64,000 nt of DNA from Pseudomonas sp. P8_229. Its GTDB lineage: Bacteria > Pseudomonadota > Gammaproteobacteria > Pseudomonadales > Pseudomonadaceae. This document shows, piece after piece, positions 8,494 to 19,002 of the stretch; within the stretch, counting starts at the first letter, position 1; each line of letters starts with the position of its first letter. The notes below the pieces were generated by a model. It saw only the letters and a list, made by a program, of their open reading frames with translations, was not told the origin of the DNA and did no database searches. The DNA lies in contig NZ_CP125378.1 in assembly GCF_034008635.1 (NCBI RefSeq), positions 2,594,001 through 2,658,000 of the forward strand, read 5' to 3'. Both the position numbers and the translations under genes were made by a program.

Positions 8494-9459
8494 TCAGAGC
8501 ATCAGCGCAAAATTCAGCCGAAACTGCTGCGGCGTCACCCCCAGCCGCCGATTGAACACACTGCGCATGTGCTGCGCATCGCGAAACCCACACTGATAGG
8601 CCACGGTCTTCAGCGGCGCCGTGGTGCTTTCGAGCATTACCCGCGCCGCATCCACCCGCGCCCGTTCGACGAACTCCGCCGGGGTAACCCGGGCTTCGCG
8701 GGCGAACACCCGGGAGAAGTTACGCGCGCTCATGTTCGCCGCATTCGCCAGATCGGCAATCGTCAGGTCACCCGTGAGATTGGCCAGCACATACAGCTGC
8801 ACCATCGCCACCGCCGAGGTCGGTTCCGCATGCGGGGTGAGGAACGGGCTGAACTGCGACTGCCCGCCCGAACGCTGCGTGAACACCACCAGCCGCTTGG
8901 CCACGCTCAGCGCCACTTCAGCGCCGTGATCGCGGGCCAGCAGGTACAACGACAGATCAATCCCTGCCGTGACCCCCGCCGAGGTGTAGAGCGCGCCGTC
9001 CTCGACGTACAAGCGATCGGCCTCGACCCGGGTCGATGGACACAACTGCGCCAGGGCTTGGGCATCGTTCCAGTGCGTGGTTACCGTGCGTCCGTCCAGC
9101 AGCCCCGCCCGCGCCAGCATGAACGCACCGTTGCAGATCGAACCGAAACGCCGCGCACGGGCGCAAGCATCGCGCAGCCAGGCGTCGAACCCGCGACCGA
9201 AATCCATGAATGGCAACTGCGGCCCACCCGCCACCAACAGCAAGTCCCAGGCGTCTAGCGCCTCGCTGAAGTGCCGGTGAGCGCTGAGGTTCAGGCCATT
9301 GGAACAAGCCATCGACCCGCGTTCGAGGCCGATCACCTCCAGCCGATAGTGATCCTCAGGCAGCAGAAACCGGTTGGCCTCGGCGAACACATCCATCGGC
9401 CCGCTGACATCCAGCGCCTGCACGCCGGGGAACACCACGATGGCGATGGTTTTGTTCAT
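8494..9459 (-). CDS. GlxA-family transcriptional regulator (DJ-1/PfpI + AraC HTH)
   Basis: 321 residues from the ATG at 9459, preceded by CCAGGAGGC; the open frame upstream runs into a REP and is not coding. Residues ~1-170 form a DJ-1/PfpI-type glutamine-amidotransferase-like domain (MNKTIAIVVFPGVQALDVSGPMDV) with the elbow GSICNGAFMLARAGLLDG, in which the Cys is kept. Residues ~215-315 are an AraC-type double helix-turn-helix (LTIADLANAANMSARNFSRVFAREARVTPAEFVERAR...). Relatives (CdhR, GbdR, ArgR-like) activate catabolic genes on binding a small amine or amino acid. The divergent HD-domain gene is the obvious candidate target. The ligand is unknown. Confidence 0.88.
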   Translation of the reverse strand: MNKTIAIVVFPGVQALDVSGPMDVFAEANRFLLPEDHYRLEVIGLERGSMACSNGLNLSAHRHFSEALDAWDLLLVAGGPQLPFMDFGRGFDAWLRDACARARRFGSICNGAFMLARAGLLDGRTVTTHWNDAQALAQLCPSTRVEADRLYVEDGALYTSAGVTAGIDLSLYLLARDHGAEVALSVAKRLVVFTQRSGGQSQFSPFLTPHAEPTSAVAMVQLYVLANLTGDLTIADLANAANMSARNFSRVFAREARVTPAEFVERARVDAARVMLESTTAPLKTVAYQCGFRDAQHMRSVFNRRLGVTPQQFRLNFALML

Positions 9460-9478
9460 AAGCCTCCTGGGGATCTTT

Positions 9479-9609
9479 GTGGCGAGGGGATTTATCCCCG
9501 ATCGGCTGCGCAGCAGTCGTAGATCCTCACTGCGCGGTTTACCTGATACACCGAAACAGCAGGTTTTGGGACTGCTGCGCAGTCCATCGGGGATAAATCC
9601 CCTCACCAC
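9479..9609. repeat. REP pair, type B
   Basis: GTGGCGAGGGGATTTATCCC at 9479 and the inverted copy ending at 9609 flank ~85 bases with a second nested inverted pair (GCTGCGCAGCAGTC / GACTGCTGCGCAG). It occupies most of the 300-base divergent interval between the GlxA-type and HD genes. Confidence 0.85.
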
Positions 9610-9762
9610 AGAGGAACGCGATAAGCGCTCAAGCCGTGAGTTGGCACGATTTGCAGGTCGATTGGCAAGGATCGCAGCCATGCGTTGATTGTCCGTTTAC
9701 CGCCTCGGGGAACAGACTTTGTCCATCGGCGCCACGACGGCGTTTCAGTGAGGAAACCTCCC

Positions 9763-10404
9763 ATGAGCACCACCATTGCCGGCATCAAAATCCCTGACAG
9801 CGCGTTGGCCCGGGCCACCACCGAGTACATTCGCGACATCGAATCCGACCTGCTCTACCACCACTCGCGTCGGGTGTTTCTGTTCGGTGCATTGAGTGGT
9901 GAGCGCCAGCAACTGGCGTACAACCCTGAGTTGCTGTACGTCGGCGCGATGTTCCACGACGTCGGGCTGGTCGCAGGCTATCGCAGTGACGACGAACGTT
10001 TTGAAGTGGATGGCGCCAATGCGGCAGCGGCGTTTCTCAAGCCGTACGGGCTGAGTGATGACGACATCGAACAAGTGTGGCTGTCGATTGCCCTGCACAC
10101 CACACCCGGTGTGCCCAAGCATCTGCGGCCGACCGTGGCACTGGTGACCGCCGGGGTCGAGATGGATGTGCTGGGCATGGATTACGCGGCGTTCAGCACT
10201 GTGCAGCGCGAGGCGGTGGTGCATGCGCATCCGCGTGGGGAAGGTTTCAAGGAGTGCATCATCTGCGCGTTTGCCGACGGCTTGCGCCATCGTCCGCAGA
10301 CGACGTTCGGCAATGTGAAGACCGATGTGCTGGTGGATCAGGAGCCGGGGTTCAAGCCGATGAACTTTGTTGAAGTCATCCGTAAATCCCCGTGGACGGC
10401 CTGA
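9763..10404 (+). CDS. HD-domain hydrolase, cyanamide-hydratase-like
   Basis: 213 residues from the ATG at 9763, preceded by GAGGAAACCTCCC. The HD metal site is visible: His33/34 in LYHHSRRVF and His65-Asp66 in GAMFHDVGLV, with further His in IALHTTP. The pattern H..(30)..HD in a ~210-residue protein starting with a helical segment (SALARATTEYIRDIESDLLYHHSRRVFLFGAL) resembles the cyanamide hydratase / HD family (TIGR03401-like) more than the nucleotide-signalling HD-GYP group. It probably acts on a small nitrile- or amide-type compound, but this is inference. It diverges from a GlxA-type regulator that likely controls it. Confidence 0.8.
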   Translation: MSTTIAGIKIPDSALARATTEYIRDIESDLLYHHSRRVFLFGALSGERQQLAYNPELLYVGAMFHDVGLVAGYRSDDERFEVDGANAAAAFLKPYGLSDDDIEQVWLSIALHTTPGVPKHLRPTVALVTAGVEMDVLGMDYAAFSTVQREAVVHAHPRGEGFKECIICAFADGLRHRPQTTFGNVKTDVLVDQEPGFKPMNFVEVIRKSPWTA

Positions 10405-10412
10405 AACCCAAT

Positions 10413-10499
10413 GTAGGAGTGAGCCTGCTCGCGATGGCGTCCTGTCAGTTGGAAATATCCTGACTGACACACCGCTATCGCGAGCAGGCTCACTCCTAC
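10413..10499. repeat. REPIN, type A, arms facing inward
   Basis: The direct unit 10413-10435 and inverted unit 10477-10499 flank 41 bases, including CTGACACACCGCT shared with the copy at 2049. Confidence 0.9.
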
Positions 10500-10547
10500 A
10501 GTTTGGAATTGGATTGGCCTTGAGTAACGGGCCAACCCGGTATTGCC

Positions 10548-11438
10548 TTAAGCCGCTTCCGGCGCTGGCGCGCGGCGCACGTCCGGTTGCTTCCACGAAT
10601 CGGCAGCGCCTTCTTCGATGGCTTGCTGGATGGCTTTCTTGCGCGCTTCTTCGGCACGGCGGCTGAAGAACCAGACCATGAAGGTCACCAGCGACACCGC
10701 CAGCAGAATCAGACTGGCCACGGCGTTGATCTCAGGCTTCACGCCCAGACGCACCGCCGAAAACACTTCCATCGGCAGGGTAGTCGAACCTGGGCCGGAG
10801 ACGAAGCTCGCCAGCACCAGGTCGTCCAGCGACAGAGCGAAGGACATCATGCCGCCCGCCGCCAGCGATGGCGCGATCATCGGGATGGTGATCAGGAAGA
10901 ACACCTTCCACGGCCGTGCACCGAGATCCATGGCCGCCTCTTCAATCGACAGGTCCAGCTCACGCAAGCGCGCCGACACCACCACCGCCACATACGCCGC
11001 ACAGAACGTCGTGTGCGCGATCCAGATGGTGACGATGCCGCGTTCCTGCGGCCAGCCAATCATCTGCGCCATGGCCACGAACAGCAGCAACAGCGACAGA
11101 CCGGTGATCACTTCCGGCATCACCAACGGCGCGGTGACCAGACCGCCGAACAGCGTGCGGCCCTTGAAGCGGGTGATTCGGGTCAGCACGAACGCTGCCA
11201 ACGTGCCCAGCGCCACCGCGGCAACTGCGGTGTAGCAGGCAATTTCCAGCGAGCGCAGCACCGAACCCATCAGTTGGGTGTTGTCGAGCAGGCCGACGTA
11301 CCACTTGATCGACCAGCCGCCCCACACCGTCACCAGTTTCGAGGCATTGAACGAGTAGATCACCAGGATCAGCATCGGCAGGTAGATGAACAACAAACCC
11401 AGGACCAGCATCAGGCTGGAGAAACGGAAGCGCTTCAT
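10548..11438 (-). CDS. spuH: Polyamine ABC transporter permease SpuH
   Basis: 296 residues, six predicted membrane helices. This is the second (PotC/PotI-type) permease subunit of the putrescine/spermidine importer in the inner membrane. The EAA loop that contacts the ATPase is visible as EEAAMDLGARPWKVFFLITIPMIAPSL. The C-terminal ~35 residues are a charged Ala/Glu-rich cytoplasmic tail (RRAEEARKKAIQQAIEEGAADSW). Its ATG overlaps the spuG stop in an ATGA at 11435-11438. It is the last gene of the spuBCDEFGH unit. Order and sequence match the P. aeruginosa spu operon. Confidence 0.95.
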   Translation of the reverse strand: MKRFRFSSLMLVLGLLFIYLPMLILVIYSFNASKLVTVWGGWSIKWYVGLLDNTQLMGSVLRSLEIACYTAVAAVALGTLAAFVLTRITRFKGRTLFGGLVTAPLVMPEVITGLSLLLLFVAMAQMIGWPQERGIVTIWIAHTTFCAAYVAVVVSARLRELDLSIEEAAMDLGARPWKVFFLITIPMIAPSLAAGGMMSFALSLDDLVLASFVSGPGSTTLPMEVFSAVRLGVKPEINAVASLILLAVSLVTFMVWFFSRRAEEARKKAIQQAIEEGAADSWKQPDVRRAPAPEAA

Positions 11439-12355
11439 TCTTTACCCTCCATTTCCTTGGCCTGACTGCGGTTGAACAGAATGATCGGCACTATCAGGAT
11501 CGCCAGCATCACCACCGCCAGGGCAGACGCCACCGGCCAGTCACGGTTGTTGAAGAACTCTTGCCAGAGCACTTTACCGATCATCAGGGTTTCCGGACCG
11601 CCGAGCAGTTCCGGGATCACGAACTCGCCCACCACCGGGATGAACACCAGCATGCAGCCGGCAATGATCCCGTTCTTGGACAGCGGAATGGTGATTTTCC
11701 AGAAGCTGTTGAAGGTGCTCGAACCGAGGTCGGAAGCGGCTTCCAGCAGGCTGTGATCGTGCTTCACCAGGTTGGCGTACAGCGGCAGGATCATGAACGG
11801 CAGGTACGAATAAACGACACCGATGTACACCGCAAGGTTGGTGTTGAGGATCTGCAGCGGCTCGTCGATGAAACCCATGCTCATCAGGAAGCCGTTGAGC
11901 AGGCCGTTGTTGCTGAGGATGCCCATCCACGCATACACGCGGATCAGGATCGCGGTCCAGGTCGGCATCATGATCAGCAGCACCAACACCGTCTGCAGCT
12001 CTTTGCGCGCGCTGGCGATGGCGTAGGCCATCGGGTAGCCGATCAGCAGGCACAACAGCGTGCTGAAAAACGCCATCTTCAGCGAGCCGAGGTAGGCGGC
12101 GATGTACAACTCGTCGTCGCCGAGCATCGCGTAGTTGCCCAGGTTCAGCAGCAGTTGCAGCTTCTGGTCGACGAAGGTGTAGATCTCGGTGTATGGCGGG
12201 ATGGCCACGTCGGCTTCGGCGAAGCTGATCTTCAGGACGATGAAGAACGGCAGCATGAAGAACAGGAACAGCCAGATGAAGGGAACCCCGATGACCAACT
12301 GGCGGCCACCGGGAATTATTCGATTGAGGCGGCGTTTGAATTTGCGCATGTTCAT
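11435..12355 (-). CDS. spuG: Polyamine ABC transporter permease SpuG
   Basis: 306 residues from the ATG at 12355, which overlaps the spuF stop as ATGA; another in-frame ATG lies two codons on (12349). It is a PotB/PotH-type permease with a cytoplasmic basic start (MNMRKFKRRLNRI), six membrane helices and the EAA loop LLEAASDLGSSTFNSFWKITIPLSKNGI. It pairs with SpuH to form the channel for putrescine and spermidine. The tight overlaps on both sides show coupled translation of SpuF, SpuG and SpuH. Confidence 0.95.
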   Translation of the reverse strand: MNMRKFKRRLNRIIPGGRQLVIGVPFIWLFLFFMLPFFIVLKISFAEADVAIPPYTEIYTFVDQKLQLLLNLGNYAMLGDDELYIAAYLGSLKMAFFSTLLCLLIGYPMAYAIASARKELQTVLVLLIMMPTWTAILIRVYAWMGILSNNGLLNGFLMSMGFIDEPLQILNTNLAVYIGVVYSYLPFMILPLYANLVKHDHSLLEAASDLGSSTFNSFWKITIPLSKNGIIAGCMLVFIPVVGEFVIPELLGGPETLMIGKVLWQEFFNNRDWPVASALAVVMLAILIVPIILFNRSQAKEMEGKE

Positions 12356-13494
12356 GAGCGAAGTACCACGCCGCTGTCGTCTTCCCACCACACGTAAACC
12401 TGATCACCCCAGGTCGGACGCGCGCCGCGACGTTCGGCGTTGGCGACGAACGACTGCACCAGTTTGCCGCTCGGCAGTTCGACGTAGAACACCGAGTGAC
12501 CGCCCAGGTAGGCAATGTCATGCACCTTGCCGCTCGACCAGTTGTACTCGCAGGTCGGCATCTCGGCGGTGACCAGCAGCTTCTCCGGACGGATCGCGTA
12601 GGTGACGGACTTGTCCTGCACCGAGGTGCTGATGCCGTGGCCGACGTAGATCTGCCGGTCGAGGTCCTTGCAGGTGATGGTCGCGTGGCCTTCGGCGTCG
12701 TCGATCACTTCGCCTTCGAAGATGTTCACGTTGCCGATGAATTCGCAGACCAGACGGCTGGTCGGGGTTTCGTAGATGTCGATCGGGCTGCCGATCTGGG
12801 CAATCCAGCCCAGGTGCATGATCGCGATGCGCTCGGCCATGGTCATGGCCTCTTCCTGGTCGTGGGTCACCATCACGCAGGTAACACCCACGCGCTCGAT
12901 GATTTCCACCAGTTCCAGCTGCATCTGCGAACGCAGTTTCTTGTCCAGTGCGCCCATCGGTTCGTCGAGCAACAACAGCTTCGGTCGCTTGGCCAGCGAA
13001 CGTGCCAGCGCCACCCGCTGACGCTGGCCGCCGGAGAGTTGATGCGGTTTGCGCTTGGCGTACTGGCTCATCTGCACCAGCTTGAGCATTTCGGCCACGC
13101 GGGCATCGACTTCCGCCGTCGGGATCTTGTCCTGCTTGAGGCCGAAGGCGATGTTCTGCGCCACGGTCATGTGCGGGAACAAGGCGTACGACTGGAACAT
13201 CATGTTGATCGGTCGCTCGTACGGCGGCATGTCGGTGATGTCGACGCCGTCGAGGAAAATGCGCCCCTCCGTGGGCCGTTCGAACCCTGCCAGCATCCGC
13301 AGCAGAGTGGATTTGCCCGATCCCGAACCGCCGAGCAGGGCGAAGATCTCGCCTTTCTTGATTTCCAGGGACACATCGTCCACGGCAATCGTCTCGTCGA
13401 ACTTCTTCGTGACCCGGTCGATTTTGACCAACACCTGTTTAGGTGTCTGGTCGCCCTCGAGGGCTTTCTTATAGGCGCCGGAGGCAACTGCCAT
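12352..13494 (-). CDS. spuF: Polyamine ABC transporter ATPase SpuF
   Basis: 380 residues; the PotG/PotA-type ATPase of the polyamine importer. Walker A is GGSGSGKST (55-63), the signature LSGGQRQR, Walker B LLLLDEP and the H-loop MVTHDQEEA. The C-terminal ~110 residues form the regulatory TOBE_2 domain (YAIRPEKLLV...). The start has GGGAG 8 bases upstream. There are 67 bases between spuE and spuF. It energises the SpuG/SpuH pore at the inner membrane. Confidence 0.96.
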   Translation of the reverse strand: MAVASGAYKKALEGDQTPKQVLVKIDRVTKKFDETIAVDDVSLEIKKGEIFALLGGSGSGKSTLLRMLAGFERPTEGRIFLDGVDITDMPPYERPINMMFQSYALFPHMTVAQNIAFGLKQDKIPTAEVDARVAEMLKLVQMSQYAKRKPHQLSGGQRQRVALARSLAKRPKLLLLDEPMGALDKKLRSQMQLELVEIIERVGVTCVMVTHDQEEAMTMAERIAIMHLGWIAQIGSPIDIYETPTSRLVCEFIGNVNIFEGEVIDDAEGHATITCKDLDRQIYVGHGISTSVQDKSVTYAIRPEKLLVTAEMPTCEYNWSSGKVHDIAYLGGHSVFYVELPSGKLVQSFVANAERRGARPTWGDQVYVWWEDDSGVVLRS

Positions 13495-13561
13495 TTACGA
13501 AACTCCCAGAAAAAAACAGTGCAGTTCGCCCAACGCGGACGAACCCAGGATAGTTTGTGCC

Positions 13562-14836
<1,275 letters not shown>

Positions 14837-14846
14837 TCAAACCGGC

Positions 14847-15956
14847 TTATTTACCGGATTTGATCTTGGTCCAGCTGCGGGTCAGCTCACGCTGGGTAGC
14901 GGCCGGCAAATCGGCGATCGCATACAACTTGGCCTGCACGTCGGCTGGCGGGTAGATGCCTGGATCGGAGGTGATGTCCTTGTTCACGTACTGGGTCGCT
15001 TCGGCGTTACCGTTAGGGAAGCGCACAGCGTTGGTGATCTCGGCCATCACTTTCGGTTGCAGCAGGTAGTTCATGAACTTGTAGGCGCCGTCGATGTTTT
15101 CCGCATCTTTCGGAATCGCGACCATGTCATAGAAGCTGCCGGCACCTTCCTTCGGAATGGCATAGCTGACTTTGACCTTGTCACCGGCCTCGGCGGCACG
15201 GGACTTGGCCTGCTGCACGTCACCCGAGTAGCCGACCGCTACGCAGATGTTGCCGTTGGCCAGGTCCGAGATGTACTTGGAGGAGTGGAAGTAGGTGATC
15301 GAAGGGCGAATCTTGAGGAATAGATCCTCGGCTTTCTTGATGTCTTCTTTCTTCTGGCTGTCGGTTGGCAGGCCCAGATAGTGCAGCGCGACCGGGAGCA
15401 TTTCGGTCGGCGAATCGAGGAAGCTCACACCGCAGCCCTTGAGCTTGGCGATGTTCTCCGGCTTGAGCAGAGTGTCCCAGGAATCGATGGTGTCAACGCC
15501 CAGCGCAGCCTTGACCTTCTCCGGGTTGTAGCCGATGCCGATCGAGCCCCACATGTACGGGAAGGCGTGTTTGTTATCCGGGTCGCTGACCGAAACGGCC
15601 TTGAGCAGCGACTTGTTCAGGTTGCTGTAGTTGGACAGCTTGGACTTGTCCAGCTCCTGATAAACGCCAGCCTTGATCTGCTTGGCCAGGAAGTTGTTCG
15701 ACGGCACAACCACGTCATAACCGGACTTGCCCGCCAGCAGTTTGGCTTCCAGAGTTTCGTTGCTGTCGAATACGTCGTAGACGACTTTGATCCCGGACTC
15801 TTTCTCGAAGTTGGCGATGGTATCCGGAGCGATGTAGTCGGACCAGTTGTAGACGTGCAGCACTTTGTCGTCCGCGTGAACCGCACCCGCCATCATGCCC
15901 GCGACGGACAAAGCGAGAAGAGTCTTGCCAGCAAGCTTTTTACCTAATGCCTTCAT
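14847..15956 (-). CDS. spuD: Putrescine-binding protein SpuD
   Basis: 369 residues with a signal peptide ([28 protein letters not shown]). The mature protein opens [61 protein letters not shown], the PotF-like putrescine-binding pattern, and is clearly paralogous to the next gene, spuE. It delivers putrescine to the SpuFGH importer in the periplasm. A 170-base gap separates it from spuC and a 187-base gap with a strong hairpin from spuE, so the binding proteins may be expressed at higher levels than the membrane parts. Confidence 0.94.
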   Translation of the reverse strand: MKALGKKLAGKTLLALSVAGMMAGAVHADDKVLHVYNWSDYIAPDTIANFEKESGIKVVYDVFDSNETLEAKLLAGKSGYDVVVPSNNFLAKQIKAGVYQELDKSKLSNYSNLNKSLLKAVSVSDPDNKHAFPYMWGSIGIGYNPEKVKAALGVDTIDSWDTLLKPENIAKLKGCGVSFLDSPTEMLPVALHYLGLPTDSQKKEDIKKAEDLFLKIRPSITYFHSSKYISDLANGNICVAVGYSGDVQQAKSRAAEAGDKVKVSYAIPKEGAGSFYDMVAIPKDAENIDGAYKFMNYLLQPKVMAEITNAVRFPNGNAEATQYVNKDITSDPGIYPPADVQAKLYAIADLPAATQRELTRSWTKIKSGK

Positions 15957-16127
15957 GCGTCATGCTCCAAATTTTTCTTTTTTGAACCACTTTGTTCAGC
16001 GGCCGAACCCCGACAACTGGAACCGCGGCTAGTCTGGCAAGATCGGAGGCGGTCTTTCAAGAAAAGGCCAACCTTTCTGACACCTTCAAGCGAGAGCGCC
16101 GCAGCTCCCCCGCTCGAAGCCTAGCAC

Positions 16128-17492
16128 TCAGGACTGCAACGCACTGAGGGTCAGGTCCAGGCACTTGCGTGCCTTTGTTACCAACTCATCGATCTCCGCC
16201 TTGCTGATTACCAGCGGCGGCGCAATGATCATGGTGTCGCCCACAGCGCGCATGATCAGGCCGTTATCGAAGCAGAACTGCCGGCAGATCATGCCTACAC
16301 CCCGGCCTTCGTAACGCTTGCGAGTGGCCTTGTCCTGCACCAGCTCGATCGCCCCCAGCAGACCGACGCCGCGCACTTCACCCACCAACGGGTGATCGTT
16401 GAGTTCGCGCAGACGTTTCTGCAAATACGGTGCCGTTTCGTTGCGCACGTTCTCGATAATTTTCTCGTCGCGCAGAATCCGGATGTTTTCCAGCCCCACC
16501 GCTGCCGCCACCGGGTGCCCGGAGTAGGTGAAGCCGTGGTTGAAATCGCCGCCTTCATTGAGCACCTTCACCACTTCGTCACGCACGATCAGGCCACCCA
16601 TCGGGATGTAGCCGGACGTCAGGCCTTTGGCGATGGTCATCATGTCCGGTTTCAGACCGTAGAAATCCGAACCGAACCACTGACCGGTACGGCCGAAACC
16701 GCAGATCACTTCGTCTGCCACGAACAGGATGTCGTACTTGGCGAGGATTTCCTTGATGCGCGGCCAGTAGGTGTCTGGCGGAATGATCACGCCACCGGCG
16801 CCCTGGATCGGCTCGGCAATAAAGGCACCGACGTTGTCCACGCCGACTTCGAGAATCTTCTCTTCCAGTTGATTGGCCGCCCAGATGCCGAATTCTTCCG
16901 GCGACATGTCACCGCCCTCGGCGAACCAGTACGGCTGCGCGATATGGACGATGCCCGGAATCGGCAAATCGCCCTGTTCGTGCATATAAGTCATGCCACC
17001 CAGGCTCGCGCCGGCCACGGTCGAACCGTGATAACCGTTCTTGCGGCTGATGATGACTTTCTTGTTCGGCTGGCCCTTGATCGCCCAGTAGTGACGGACC
17101 ATGCGCAGCATGGTGTCGTTGCCTTCGGAGCCGGAACCGGTGAAGAACACGTGGTTCATGCCTTCTGGCGCAACGTCGGCGATGGCCTTGGCCAGTTCCA
17201 GCGCCGGCGGGTGCGCAGTCTGGAAGAACAGGTTGTAGTAAGGCAGTTCGCGCATCTGCTTCGCGGCTGCGTCAGCCAGCTCATCGCGGCCATAACCGAT
17301 CGCCACGCACCACAGACCCGCCATGCCATCGAGGATCTTGTTGCCCTCGCTGTCCCACAGGTACACGCCCTTGGCGTTGGTGATGATCCGTGGACCCTTT
17401 TCTTTCAGCTGCTTGAAGTCGCTGAACGGGGCCAGGTGGTGATCGCTGCTCAGGGCTTGCCACTCACGGGTTTGCGGGTTGTTGCTGGTCAT
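16128..17492 (-). CDS. spuC: Putrescine-pyruvate aminotransferase SpuC
   Basis: 454 residues, class III PLP-dependent aminotransferase. The PLP lysine is K289 in MTIAKGLTSGY, with D260 in VADEVICGFGRTG contacting the pyridine nitrogen; GSGSEGNDTMLRMVRHYW (119-136) binds phosphate. It moves an amino group from putrescine (and related diamines) to pyruvate, giving 4-aminobutyraldehyde, in the cytoplasm. The start has AAGGAGAATTGGC upstream. It lies between spuB and spuD in the classic spu order. Confidence 0.95.
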   Translation of the reverse strand: MTSNNPQTREWQALSSDHHLAPFSDFKQLKEKGPRIITNAKGVYLWDSEGNKILDGMAGLWCVAIGYGRDELADAAAKQMRELPYYNLFFQTAHPPALELAKAIADVAPEGMNHVFFTGSGSEGNDTMLRMVRHYWAIKGQPNKKVIISRKNGYHGSTVAGASLGGMTYMHEQGDLPIPGIVHIAQPYWFAEGGDMSPEEFGIWAANQLEEKILEVGVDNVGAFIAEPIQGAGGVIIPPDTYWPRIKEILAKYDILFVADEVICGFGRTGQWFGSDFYGLKPDMMTIAKGLTSGYIPMGGLIVRDEVVKVLNEGGDFNHGFTYSGHPVAAAVGLENIRILRDEKIIENVRNETAPYLQKRLRELNDHPLVGEVRGVGLLGAIELVQDKATRKRYEGRGVGMICRQFCFDNGLIMRAVGDTMIIAPPLVISKAEIDELVTKARKCLDLTLSALQS

Positions 17493-17548
17493 GCCAATTC
17501 TCCTTGTTATCGGTGAAGGCGCGGCTGCTGCCAGCCGCGCCCGGCGTA

Positions 17549-18907
17549 TCAGACGGCGAAGAGCAGGTACTCACGCTCCCAGGAACTGATCACGCGCTTG
17601 AAGTTTTCATGCTCGGCCCGCTTGACCGCGACGTAGCCTGTGATGAAAGTCTTGCCGAGGTATTTCTCGACGGTGGTGCTGTTTTCCATGCGCTCCAGTG
17701 CGTCCTCGATGGTCAGCGGCAGGCGCAGGTTGCGGCGCTCGTAACCACGGCCAACGACTGGCGCACTCGGATTGAGGCCTTCAACCATACCGATGTAACC
17801 GCAGAGCAGGCTCGCGGCGATCGCCAGGTACGGGTTGGCGTCGGCACCCGGCAGGCGGTTTTCCACGCGACGGTTCTGCGGGCCAGCATCCGGTACGCGC
17901 AGGCCCACGGTGCGGTTTTCTTCGCCCCACTCCACGTTCACCGGTGCCGAAGTGTCCGGCAGGAAGCGACGGAACGAGTTGACGTTCGGCGCGAACAGCG
18001 GCAGCAATTCCGGAATCAGCTTCTGCAGGCCACCGATGTGGTGCAGGAACAGCTGGCTCATGGTCCCGTCTTCATTGGAGAACACGTTCTTGCCGGTCTC
18101 GATGTCGATGATGCTCTGGTGCAGGTGCATCGCACTGCCCGGCTCACCGGTCATCGGCTTGGCCATGAAGGTCGCGGCCACGTCGTGCTTGAGCGCGGCT
18201 TCGCGCATGGTGCGCTTGAACACCAGGATCTGGTCGGCCAGCGACAGCGCGTCGCCGTGACGGAAGTTGATTTCCATCTGCGCCGTGCCGTCTTCGTGGA
18301 TCAGCGTGTCGAGGTCCAGTTCCTGCAGTTCGCACCAGTCATAGACGTCTTCGAACAGCGGGTCGAATTCGTTCGCCGCTTCAATGGAGAACGACTGACG
18401 ACCGATTTCCGGACGGCCCGAACGGCCGATTGGCGGCTGCAGCGGGTAGTCAGGGTCGTCACTGCGCTTGGTCAGGTAGAACTCCATTTCCGGCGCCACG
18501 ATCGGCTGCCAGCCCTTGTCGGCATAGAGTTTCAGGACTTTCTTGAGGACGTTGCGCGGCGACAGCTCGATCGGGTTGCCTTGCTTGTCGTAAGTGTCGT
18601 GGATCACCTGCGCCGTCGGCTCGACGGCCCATGGCACCAGGTACACGGCGTTCTGGTCGGGACGGCAGATCATGTCGATGTCGGCCGGGTCGAGCAGTTC
18701 GTAATAGATGTCGTCTTCGACATAGTCGCCGGTCACGGTCTGCAGCAGTACGCTCTCTGGCAGGCGCATGCCCTTTTCGGCGATGAACTTGTTGGTCGGC
18801 GAGATCTTGCCTCGGGTGATACCGGTCAAGTCGCCGATCATGCATTCGACTTCTGTGATCTTGTGGTCTTTCAACCAATCGGTGAGCTGGTCGAGGTTGT
18901 TACTCAT
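17549..18907 (-). CDS. spuB: Gamma-glutamylpolyamine synthetase SpuB
   Basis: 452 residues of the glutamine-synthetase superfamily (PuuA-like). Motifs include the metal-binding EMEFYLT, the EDGTAQMEINFRHGDALSLADQ region and MAKPMTGEPGSAMHLHQS, then the ATP/Glu site RVPDAGPQNRRVENRLPGADANPYLAIAA. Such enzymes ligate glutamate to a polyamine amino group with ATP, starting the gamma-glutamylation route. It is the first intact gene of spuBCDEFGH, 57 bases before spuC. Just upstream lies the remnant of spuA, which would normally sit between spuI and spuB. Confidence 0.93.
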   Translation of the reverse strand: MSNNLDQLTDWLKDHKITEVECMIGDLTGITRGKISPTNKFIAEKGMRLPESVLLQTVTGDYVEDDIYYELLDPADIDMICRPDQNAVYLVPWAVEPTAQVIHDTYDKQGNPIELSPRNVLKKVLKLYADKGWQPIVAPEMEFYLTKRSDDPDYPLQPPIGRSGRPEIGRQSFSIEAANEFDPLFEDVYDWCELQELDLDTLIHEDGTAQMEINFRHGDALSLADQILVFKRTMREAALKHDVAATFMAKPMTGEPGSAMHLHQSIIDIETGKNVFSNEDGTMSQLFLHHIGGLQKLIPELLPLFAPNVNSFRRFLPDTSAPVNVEWGEENRTVGLRVPDAGPQNRRVENRLPGADANPYLAIAASLLCGYIGMVEGLNPSAPVVGRGYERRNLRLPLTIEDALERMENSTTVEKYLGKTFITGYVAVKRAEHENFKRVISSWEREYLLFAV

Positions 18908-19002
18908 AAATGCCTCTGGGCTGAGTCTCCTGACATCGTGTCAGGCAAAGTTTGACGCCGTGGCGTCGCGTTAAAGGGGGCTTGCTTGCGCGCAGTGCCG
19001 GC

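Noticed and set aside
17504..18955. 483-codon open frame opposite spuB
   Set aside because: Antisense shadow of a clear glutamine-synthetase-family gene.
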